From positions 1-20,054 of the forward strand of contig DAOWHJ010000093.1 in NCBI GenBank assembly GCA_030641485.1: a stretch of DNA of 20,054 nt, in the 5' to 3' direction. Position numbers and translations under genes: made by a program. The notes under the pieces are model-generated. The model was not told the DNA's origin, did no database searches, and saw only the letters and a program-made list of their open reading frames with translations. Below, one piece after another: positions 1 through 5,936 of this stretch; position 1 is the first letter of the stretch; each line of letters opens with the position of its first letter. This DNA comes from Pseudomonadota bacterium (lineage in GTDB: Bacteria > Desulfobacterota > Anaeroferrophillalia > Anaeroferrophillales > Tharpellaceae).

Positions 1-53
1 ATAAGCATTAAACAGGTGTGCACCCGTATGAAAAAACATATCTACATTAGTAT

Positions 54-82
54 TTGAATCTGTTTGGTTATTGGGTTACACT
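54..82 (+). promoter_or_regulatory. possible sigma-70 type promoter upstream of the gene relic
   Basis: TTGAAT at 54-59 and TACACT at 77-82 are separated by 17 bases, close to the -35/-10 consensus. It lies about 60 bases before the ATG at 144, so it would fit the relic described there. This is pattern matching only. Confidence 0.3.
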
Positions 83-143
83 AGCAAAAGCAAAAGATGA
101 CGGCCGGAAGAATTAAGTAACATTAAAATGATTGGTAAAAGTT

Positions 144-392
144 ATGAATATAAAAATTGAATGGCGGAGTTTCGCTGTGATTGTTACAGTTTTTTTGGCT
201 TGTTTTTTATCTGCCGGTATGTGATATGCGTTTTGACAATTCCATCTTGGAAGCCTTTCATCTGGTCAAATGGTATGCTTGGTAGCCCCGCTTATTGAGG
301 CGGTAAAAGAGCTCAGTGCAACTGTCGAAACTCTACGGGATGAAAATGCAGAGTTGCGCACCAGAATTGAAAATCTGGAAAGTAAAAATTGA
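144..392 (+). pseudogene. decayed gene: signal peptide plus S74-like C-terminal coiled-coil tail
   Basis: An ATG at 144 opens a 26-codon frame ending at TGA 222-224. Its product has a positively charged start followed by a hydrophobic stretch (residues 10-24, AVIVTVFLACFLSAG), which looks like a signal peptide. A second stop, TGA 234-236, follows. The same frame then reopens and runs to TGA 390-392. From the ATG at 270 it encodes 40 residues with the pattern APLIEAVKELSATVETL and then ENAELRTRIENLES, a heptad-like coiled coil. Tails of the form 'LLIEAVKEL..EN..L..RIE.LE' are typical of the C-terminus of intramolecular-chaperone (peptidase S74-like) tail-fibre or surface proteins. I infer that the middle of a secreted or surface protein has been deleted, leaving both ends. 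The family of the missing part cannot be told. An alternative is two unrelated fragments that share a frame by chance. Confidence 0.45.
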
Positions 393-431
393 TGGCGTCG
401 CAACTTGTAACTTCCATGTAAATGCTTTTTA

Positions 432-510
432 GCCACAGACCCACACGGACTCACACAGACATTGGGCTTTTATCCGCTTTTGTCTGTGTTGGTCTGTGTG
501 GGTCTGTGGC
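432..510. repeat. long hairpin repeat built from CACAGAC-like units
   Basis: The left arm at 432-461 (starts GCCACAGACCCACAC) and right arm at 481-510 (ends GGGTCTGTGGC) are reverse complements at 27 of 30 positions, around a 19-base loop. Each arm is itself made of iterated CACAGAC/CACACGGAC units. It lies just after the relic gene. A similar element with CACAGAG units lies at 2319-2375. Confidence 0.8.
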
Positions 511-873
511 CAATAAAAAAAGCGGCACTACGATACTTCTAAATATGTTGCTACAATAGCGGTCTGAAGTCGCTCTTCAGGCGCCCATAATTTTAGGGCT
601 AAGTTACTGCGAGAAGCTGCAAACATCGCTTCGCCCTTGTGAATGGGGGCGATAGCAAAGTTCGCCAATTTTCGATGTAACTTAAGCGCCAATTACAACA
701 ACGTCGAATATCTACTGAAATGGCTTGGTTTTATTTTGCCCCACATATTCACCCACCAAAACACAGGAAAGCACAGTAATGCAAACAGGCGTCAAATTAT
801 AATTTTCAAATCCAACCTCACAGCTCTTGACCTGCAATTAAAGAAAGCCTATATTCACCAATATTGAAAATTG
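511..873. other. gene-free stretch with a degenerate palindrome
   Basis: No coding region is supported here. The open frames are short, AT-rich and without family resemblance or ribosome binding sites. Apart from the palindrome at 580-690 nothing recognisable is seen. Confidence 0.5.
580..690. repeat. degenerate palindromic element related to elements at 874, 11219 and 11850
   Basis: The outer arms are GGCGCC at 580-585 plus TAAGTTAC at 600-607 against GTAACTTAAGCGCC at 677-690, so the left arm has an insertion of about 14 bases. Inside is a second hairpin, TCGCCC at 631-636 against GGGCGA near 647-652. The core AACATCGCTTCGC (622-634) matches AACATTGCTTCGC in the element at 874-1024, so it may be an eroded relative. 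Confidence 0.4.
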
Positions 874-1024
874 GTAACTATTCAGGTTCCCACTATAAAC
901 CCACAACAAATGGTGGCGAACATTGCTTCGCTCCCATAAACGGGGTCAAAGCTGGGGTGCTGACGCACCTTGTACCAGCAATGACCCCAATCCCGGCAGT
1001 TTGAGATGGCACCTGAATAGTTAC
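874..1024. repeat. 151-bp MITE-like element A with 14-bp perfect terminal inverted repeats
   Basis: GTAACTATTCAGGT at 874-887 is the exact reverse complement of ACCTGAATAGTTAC at 1011-1024. Inside lies a nested palindrome at 942-988: GGGGTCAAAGCTGG against CCAGCAATGACCCC (12 of 14 pair), with GGTGC/GCACC at its tip. The left half is clearly related to the sequence at 11219-11290 (shared CACAACAAATG, GCTTCGCTCCCATAAACGG). There is no coding capacity, so any movement would need a transposase supplied elsewhere. The right end abuts the short promoter region of yjfI. Confidence 0.75.
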
Positions 1025-1096
1025 TAAAATTCTAAGATTCTAAGATTGAAACGCAATTTCAACTTGCACAAATTTCACAGGAGAAAAGGATCTCGT

Positions 1097-1504
1097 ATGG
1101 AACAGATAATTGTAACCAGCTCATTGAAAGAGGATCTTGTCAGTTTTCTCGAATTTAACGAATTCAGCGTTGACGAGCTTGATGATGGAATTTATCGGGT
1201 CGAACGTGATGGTGAATTACCGGTATTTATTAACGTAGATGGTGGTCATCTCTATTTTGAGATTGATCTCGGAAATATCAGCTCAGTTGCTACAGAAAAA
1301 CTCTTTCACGACCTTTTGGATCTTAATACCGAGGTCCTGCCGGTTGCTTTTGGCCTTAACCGGACCAACCCGGAAGACCCGCGTCTGGTTCTAGTCGAAA
1401 GTCGTGAATGTGAAAATTTGGATAGCAATGAACTTTTACGCGTCTTCACATCTTTAGAATTAGCGGTTGATCGAGCTGAGACTTTACTAGCAGATTATCT
1501 TTAA
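1097..1504 (+). CDS. yjfI: YjfI/DUF2170 family protein
   Basis: A 135-residue, acidic, soluble protein without signal peptide or membrane segments. The stretch RVERDGELPVFINVDGG followed by FEIDLGNISS, and the C-terminal pattern DSNELLRVFTSLELAVDRAE, resemble the DUF2170 (YjfI) family, whose members are encoded beside the PspA-like protein YjfJ in Escherichia coli and other bacteria. The gene immediately downstream is exactly such a yjfJ, which strengthens the call. I chose the ATG at 1097 because AAAGGA at 1085-1090 is well placed before it. An in-frame ATG at 1046 would add 17 basic residues unlike the family and has no ribosome binding site. The biochemical role is not known; a partner or modulator of the PspA homologue is likely from the conserved pairing. 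It is followed after 22 bases by yjfJ, so the two are probably co-transcribed. Confidence 0.85.
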   Translation: MEQIIVTSSLKEDLVSFLEFNEFSVDELDDGIYRVERDGELPVFINVDGGHLYFEIDLGNISSVATEKLFHDLLDLNTEVLPVAFGLNRTNPEDPRLVLVESRECENLDSNELLRVFTSLELAVDRAETLLADYL

Positions 1505-1526
1505 TCAATTAGGAGAAAACACAATT

Positions 1527-2207
1527 ATGAGTATCTTTAGTAGAATATTTAAGGTTGGACAGGCCGGCGTCAATAAGGCCATCGATAAACTTGAGACCCC
1601 GGAATTGATGCTGGACCAGGCGATCCGAGACAAAGATAAGCAGATCAAAGAGGCAAAACAAGCCGTAATGTCCTGCATTGCCACAGAAAAACAGGCTAAG
1701 GCTTTACTCGGAAAAGAAAAACTTGAGCAGAGCAACTGGGAAGCTAAAGCCGAAGCCGCACTTAAAGCCGGCCGTGAAGACCTCGCCGTAAAAGCTTTAG
1801 GACGGGCGGGTGAGCATGAGCAAAAGGCACTGGAGATGGAGCCTCGCTGCAAGGAACAGCGGACCCAGATCGAGAGTTTAAAACTGGATGTCCGCCGGAT
1901 TGAAGATGAGCTTGCCGAATTTAAACGTAATCGTGACTTTATCATCGCCCAGAGTAAAGCCTCCGAAGTAAAGAAGCAGATCTATCAAGCCAAAGCTAAA
2001 ATGTCTGACAAAAACAGCGCCGATGATCTTATGGCGCGGATGCGGGCTAAAGCTGATCGCTCTTCCCATGAAGCCGATGCCGCAGCAGAAATGGCAGAAG
2101 ACAGTGGTGATAGCCTCGAAAATGAATTTGCCGGTTTAGATAGCGGCAGCGCCGATCAGGCCGTTAACGACAAGCTGGCAGCACTGAAGGCAAAAATGGG
2201 CAAGTAA
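1527..2207 (+). CDS. yjfJ: PspA/IM30 family protein (YjfJ type)
   Basis: A 226-residue protein that is almost entirely predicted alpha-helical coiled coil. The N-terminus MSIFSRIFKVGQAGVNKAI, with an amphipathic first helix, and then DKLETPELMLDQAIRDKD match the PspA/IM30 (ESCRT-III-like) superfamily. These proteins polymerise on the inner face of the cytoplasmic membrane and preserve or repair it under envelope stress. The C-terminal third carries a low-complexity acidic and alanine-rich linker (SHEADAAAEMAEDSGDS) and ends in a conserved-looking short helix, DKLAALKAKMGK. AGGAG at 1510-1514 precedes the ATG. It follows yjfI by 22 bases and is closed by the terminator at 2232. No pspF, pspB or pspC is present, as expected for the YjfIJ branch rather than the classical psp operon. 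No sigma-54 site was found upstream. Confidence 0.93.
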   Translation: MSIFSRIFKVGQAGVNKAIDKLETPELMLDQAIRDKDKQIKEAKQAVMSCIATEKQAKALLGKEKLEQSNWEAKAEAALKAGREDLAVKALGRAGEHEQKALEMEPRCKEQRTQIESLKLDVRRIEDELAEFKRNRDFIIAQSKASEVKKQIYQAKAKMSDKNSADDLMARMRAKADRSSHEADAAAEMAEDSGDSLENEFAGLDSGSADQAVNDKLAALKAKMGK

Positions 2208-2231
2208 ACAAGCGTACAATGACAACTTGAG

Positions 2232-2272
2232 GCACGAAGCTGGTTGCAGACCAGTTTCGTGCTTTTATTTTT
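2232..2272 (+). terminator. Rho-independent terminator after yjfJ
   Basis: GCACGAAGCTGGT (2232-2244) pairs with ACCAGTTTCGTGC (2250-2262) with one G-T wobble and a 5-base loop. It is followed directly by TTTTATTTTT. It starts 25 bases after the yjfJ stop. Confidence 0.88.
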
Positions 2273-2318
2273 CAGCAAGCTTTTAAAATCTTATACCACC
2301 CGTTCGTTGCACTCTCTT

Positions 2319-2375
2319 GAGGACACAGAGTTCACAGAGACCATAAATGCTGTTCTCTGTGAACTCTGTGTTCTC
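2319..2375. repeat. hairpin repeat built from CACAGAG units
   Basis: The left arm at 2319-2340 (GAGGACACAGAG then TTCACAGAGA) and right arm at 2354-2375 (TCTCTGTGAACTCTGTG then TTCTC) match at 21 of 22 positions around a 13-base loop. The right flank continues CTCTGTGGTAAAA, and a lone copy of this flank occurs at 18099-18118. It is the same architecture as the element at 432-510. It lies between yjfJ and the Bat operon; being downstream of the terminator, it may sit in the operon leader or be untranscribed. Confidence 0.8.
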
Positions 2376-2472
2376 TGTGGTAAAAAAAGATTCTAACTTA
2401 GTCACCCATCCCGTGATTTCTTAACGAAAGCATCAACGGTTAACCTTTTTATTAATCAAATTTTTCGGCAAT

Positions 2473-3486
2473 ATGACTATGGAACTGACATCGCAACCCG
2501 ACACACCAGTTATCAGTAACTCGCCAACTGGCTTTTTTCTCCAGGCAAAGACGCGCATGGAGAGTGAGATTATCGGCCAGGAAACCTTGGTTGAACGCCT
2601 GCTGATTGCCCTTTTAGCCGATGGCCACCTGCTGGTTGAAGGGGCCCCGGGGCTTGCTAAAACCCGAGCCGTAAAAGCTTTGGCAGATTGCATTGAAGGT
2701 GATTTCCAGCGCCTCCAATTTACCCCGGACCTACTCCCGGCTGACCTTACCGGAACCGAGATCTACCAACGTAATAACGACTCTTTTCGTTTCCAGCCCG
2801 GGCCACTTTTTCACAACATCGTCTTAGCTGACGAGATCAATCGGGCCCCAGCCAAAGTCCAGTCGGCTCTTTTGGAAGCGATGTCTGAGAGACAGATCAG
2901 TATCGGTCGTAAAACCCATATGTTGCCCAAACTTTTCATGGTGATGGCGACCCAAAACCCGATTGAACAAGAGGGCACCTACCCTCTGCCTGAGGCCCAA
3001 CTCGATCGCTTCTTAATGCAGGTCAATGTCGACTACCCTGATTACGAAAGTGAAAAGAAGATTCTTGACCTAGCTCGCCGTGAAGCTTTAAGCGAACTTG
3101 GTGAAGCGGAAACCCAACCGACGATTTTGCATCCGACAACAATATCGCTGGCTCGACGAGAGGTTCTTGATCTCTACCTGGCGGAACCACTTAAAGAGTA
3201 TATTGTCCAACTTATCCTGGCCACCCGCAACCCCAAAGCTTGCGGGGAAAGGATGGACCGCTGGATTGAATACGGAGCCAGCCCCCGGGCCACCATTGCC
3301 CTTGAACGTTGCGCCAAAGCCCACGCCTGGCTGCAGAACAAGGAGTACGTAACCCCCGAGGACATTCAAGCCGTCATCCATGATATCCTACGCCATCGCT
3401 TGATTTTAACCTTTGAGGCTGAAGCCGAAGGTATTAACAGCGAACAGGTTATTGATGAGTTGTTGCGCCATATTCCGGTGCCATAA
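2473..3486 (+). CDS. moxR: MoxR family AAA+ ATPase of the Bat operon
   Basis: A 337-residue cytoplasmic ATPase. Visible motifs are Walker A GAPGLAKT (residues 57-64), Walker B IVLADE (116-121), the MoxR hallmark FQPGPLFHN (107-115), and sensor 1 in MATQNPIEQEGTYPLPEAQL with Asn162. A helical lid domain follows. MoxR proteins act as chaperone-like motors on VWA-domain partners, and the genes downstream encode DUF58 and three further Bat proteins, which are the usual partners. It opens the operon, and the DUF58 gene starts 6 bases after its stop. The ATG at 2473 has no clear Shine-Dalgarno sequence; the ATG at 2479 is an equally possible start. No convincing promoter was found in 2376-2472, though the operon must begin here because a terminator and a repeat precede it. 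Confidence 0.95.
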   Translation: MTMELTSQPDTPVISNSPTGFFLQAKTRMESEIIGQETLVERLLIALLADGHLLVEGAPGLAKTRAVKALADCIEGDFQRLQFTPDLLPADLTGTEIYQRNNDSFRFQPGPLFHNIVLADEINRAPAKVQSALLEAMSERQISIGRKTHMLPKLFMVMATQNPIEQEGTYPLPEAQLDRFLMQVNVDYPDYESEKKILDLARREALSELGEAETQPTILHPTTISLARREVLDLYLAEPLKEYIVQLILATRNPKACGERMDRWIEYGASPRATIALERCAKAHAWLQNKEYVTPEDIQAVIHDILRHRLILTFEAEAEGINSEQVIDELLRHIPVP

Positions 3487-3492
3487 GCGCCT

Positions 3493-4452
3493 ATGCGATT
3501 TCCTACTTTTCGAAAAAAATCACGACCCCTGACAGCCAACGGGATAACCTGCACAACTGAGGAGTTACTCGAGTTACGCCACAAGGCCCGTTCCCTGATC
3601 GGGAAAAGCTCGCAAAAGGCCTACTCAATCATGGCCGGGAGTATGCTCTCAAAGTTTCGCGGGCGCGGCATGGATTACGCCGAGTCACGAATCTATACCC
3701 CGGGAGATGACATTCGCTCGATTGACTGGCGCGTAACTGCCCGAAGTGGCAAACCCCACACCAAACTCTATATGGAAGAACGTGATCACCCGATCATGAC
3801 CCTGGTTGATTTCAGCCCGTCTCTCTATTTCGGCACCAAAGAGGCCTTCAAATCGGTAATCGCGGCCCGCTTAGCCGCCACTATTGCCTGGACTGCAACC
3901 TTTAACAATGATCGCATTGGTGGCATCCTGCAAACCGCAGAAGAGAAAGTTGAATTAAGGCCGAAGGCTGGGCGTAAAGGGGTTTTGGCTCTGATTCATG
4001 CCTTAGCCAAGGCCACCAAGCAGTACGAAACTGAAAGTCATGAATCATTTTTGGAACAGATTTTACATCACGGTAGCCGCACAATTCGTCCCGGCAGCCG
4101 GATCTTTTTAATCAGCGATTTCTATAACTTTGACCAAAACCTTGAGCAGAGTTTAAGTCGCCTGCGCCGTCATAATGATCTCATCCTCTGTCAGATCATC
4201 GACCCGCTCGAGCTTGAAGCTCCAGCACCGGGCATTTATAATATCAGTGACGGTGAGAATCGAGCTCGATTTAACACCAGAAGTGATGAGCTGCGCCAAG
4301 CCTACTGTGCGACCTTCAATGAACAGCGAGAAAAACTTGATAAAATTGCTGCCAGCTTAAAACTCCCCTACCTTAAAATAGTTTCGGGCAATGATATTGC
4401 CGGGGTCATGCGCAAAGGCTTAAGCCTTAAGCGTAACGGAACCAGAGCATGA
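3493..4452 (+). CDS. DUF58 domain protein (degenerate VWA fold)
   Basis: A 319-residue soluble protein. The DUF58 signature is GRGMDYAESRIYTPGDDIRS (about residues 57-76) followed by IDWRVTARSGKPHTK. A MIDAS-like DFSPS (106-110) follows, which keeps the D-x-S-x-S spacing of von Willebrand A metal sites. DUF58 proteins regularly follow moxR genes and are thought to be the direct client or adaptor of the ATPase; that role is family knowledge, not shown here. The start codon is 6 bases after the moxR stop. The end overlaps the next gene by four bases (ATGA), so translation is probably coupled. There are no membrane segments, so it should act at the cytoplasmic side of the membrane. Confidence 0.93.
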   Translation: MRFPTFRKKSRPLTANGITCTTEELLELRHKARSLIGKSSQKAYSIMAGSMLSKFRGRGMDYAESRIYTPGDDIRSIDWRVTARSGKPHTKLYMEERDHPIMTLVDFSPSLYFGTKEAFKSVIAARLAATIAWTATFNNDRIGGILQTAEEKVELRPKAGRKGVLALIHALAKATKQYETESHESFLEQILHHGSRTIRPGSRIFLISDFYNFDQNLEQSLSRLRRHNDLILCQIIDPLELEAPAPGIYNISDGENRARFNTRSDELRQAYCATFNEQREKLDKIAASLKLPYLKIVSGNDIAGVMRKGLSLKRNGTRA

Positions 4453-4946
4453 ATCAAATGCAGCAAAACCCACTCGCAGCCCTTAGAGATATCCACCTCC
4501 CGCCGGAACCGGGCTTCTGGCCACCGGCTTTAGGTTGGTGGTTGGTTGCCTTTTTTCTGTTGGCAATCACAAGTTTCAGTTTAATTAAGTGGCGCCAACG
4601 CCAAGCCCGTCTGCGACCAATCAAACTTGCTTTAAACGAGCTTAAAAAACTCAATCTTGAATCATCAGATCCCAGACAGCGCCAGCTTTTACTACAAGAG
4701 CTGTCTGCACTTGTGCGACGTTTTGCCCTGATCTATTTTCCGCAAAAAAAGGTCGCTGATCTCTGTGGTCAAGAGTGGCTCGATTTTATCTGTAAAAATA
4801 GCCACTCGATGGATAATGCAAACACTCGAGAAGCGCTCTCTCCCCTGGTTCAAGGCCCCTATGCCCCAACCTGCGACACCGATCTCGTGGTCTTGGGTTC
4901 AGTCTTAGGAAAATGGTTTAAGGACTTAAAAGGTAGACGCTCATGA
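4449..4946 (+). CDS. DUF4381 domain protein, single-pass membrane component
   Basis: A 165-residue protein with one membrane segment at about residues 27-48 (GWWLVAFFLLAITSFSLIKW), preceded by a proline-rich start containing LRDIHLPPEPGFWPPA, which is typical of DUF4381. The rest is a charged, helical cytoplasmic domain. It overlaps the DUF58 gene and the next VWA gene by ATGA at both ends, so it is translated in step with them. DUF4381 genes sit in this place in many moxR/DUF58/VWA operons. Its biochemical role is unknown; a membrane anchor for the soluble DUF58/MoxR pair is a reasonable inference. Confidence 0.9.
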   Translation: MNQMQQNPLAALRDIHLPPEPGFWPPALGWWLVAFFLLAITSFSLIKWRQRQARLRPIKLALNELKKLNLESSDPRQRQLLLQELSALVRRFALIYFPQKKVADLCGQEWLDFICKNSHSMDNANTREALSPLVQGPYAPTCDTDLVVLGSVLGKWFKDLKGRRS

Positions 4947-5917
4947 CCAAATTTATCTGGCCCTGGATATTTGCGGCACTACCCCTACCCCTAATCTGCT
5001 ATTTTCTCCTGTCTAAAGCTAAAAGTAGTGTCGGTAAAGCTTTGAAAATTCCTTTTTTCAGAGAACTTGCCGGCTTTAGCGAGAACACAAATAAAAGAAA
5101 CTCTAACTGGCTTAAAATTTGCGCCATAATTGCCTGGGTTCTTCTAATTTTAGCCGCAGCCCGTCCTCAATGGATGGGAGAACCTGTAAGTATGCCGATT
5201 AGTGGTCGTGACCTCCTCCTCGCAGTTGATATCTCCGGCAGTATGAAGGCCAAGGATATGGAGATCAGAGGCCAGGCGGTTGATCGTTTGACGATGATTA
5301 AAATGGTTGCCGGCGAATTTATTGAACGTCGTGAAGGTGATCGCATTGGCCTGATTCTTTTCGGCAGCCGGGCCTATCTTCAGGCCCCTTTATCTCTTGA
5401 TCGACAAACCGTAAATCAGCTTCTGCAAGAATCAATGATCGGGATTGCCGGAGAGAAAACCGCAATCGGAGATGCTTTAGGCCTTGCCGTCAAACGCCTG
5501 CATGAACGGCCGGGAGAGCGCAAGGTTCTCATTCTTCTAACTGATGGAGCCAATACTGCAGGCAGCATTGAACCATTAAAAGCAGCTGAACTAGCAAAGA
5601 CCGGCAAGGTTTCAATCTACACCATCGGTATTGGCGCCGACCGTATGGTAGTTAACAGTTTTTTTGGCAACCGGGTAGTTAATCCCTCAGCCGACCTTGA
5701 CGAAAAGAGCTTAAATGAGATCGCACAACTGACTGGAGGGCGCTATTTCAGGGCTCGAAAAAGTGCGGATTTGGAACAGATCTATGCCCTACTTGATAAG
5801 CTCGAACCGGTTTTAAGCGAAGATCACTCTTTACGACCGATACGCGAACTATTTCACTGGCCTTTAAGTTTAGCCTTACTCATTGCTTTTATCGTAATTA
5901 TTTTCAAAGAAAAATAG
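4943..5917 (+). CDS. batA: VWA domain membrane protein BatA
   Basis: A 324-residue protein with two N-terminal membrane segments (about residues 5-24 and 56-73), a periplasm- or cytosol-facing von Willebrand A domain and a C-terminal membrane helix (about 306-321). The MIDAS metal site is complete: DISGS (Asp96, Ser98, Ser100), Thr173 in EKTAIGDALG, and Asp201 in LLTDGANT. It follows the four-base overlap with the DUF4381 gene. The product matches BatA of the Bacteroides aerotolerance operons, and this VWA type is common in Gram-negative moxR clusters. The C-terminal helix is short and ends KEK, as in the family. The intact MIDAS suggests true metal-dependent ligand binding, in contrast to the degenerate DUF58 domain. 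Confidence 0.95.
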   Translation: MTKFIWPWIFAALPLPLICYFLLSKAKSSVGKALKIPFFRELAGFSENTNKRNSNWLKICAIIAWVLLILAAARPQWMGEPVSMPISGRDLLLAVDISGSMKAKDMEIRGQAVDRLTMIKMVAGEFIERREGDRIGLILFGSRAYLQAPLSLDRQTVNQLLQESMIGIAGEKTAIGDALGLAVKRLHERPGERKVLILLTDGANTAGSIEPLKAAELAKTGKVSIYTIGIGADRMVVNSFFGNRVVNPSADLDEKSLNEIAQLTGGRYFRARKSADLEQIYALLDKLEPVLSEDHSLRPIRELFHWPLSLALLIAFIVIIFKEK

Positions 5918-5936
5918 GTATTATGTCCCCGGTTTT
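5918..5936. repeat. TATTATGTCCCCGG repeat at the batB start codon (copy 1 of 3)
   Basis: GTATTATGTCCCCGGTTTT lies directly after the batA stop (TAG 5915-5917). The ATG inside it is the batB start. Two more copies occur at 7805-7825 and 7839-7859. Confidence 0.7.

Noticed and set aside
266..454. 62-codon minus-strand open frame over the relic gene
   Set aside because: It is antisense to a better plus-strand coiled-coil frame and lies partly in the hairpin repeat; Ser/Arg-rich product typical of a shadow frame.
643..867. 74-codon plus-strand open frame
   Set aside because: No ribosome binding site, no family resemblance, and it begins within a degenerate palindrome; composition looks non-coding.
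1003..1030. Sigma-54-like TGGCAC before yjfI
   Set aside because: The required GC at the -12 element is absent, and TGGCACCTGAATAG is the terminal repeat of element A.
432..2375. CRISPR array
   Set aside because: The repeated CACAGAC/CACAGAG words form inverted hairpins, not evenly spaced direct repeats with unique spacers, and no cas gene is present.
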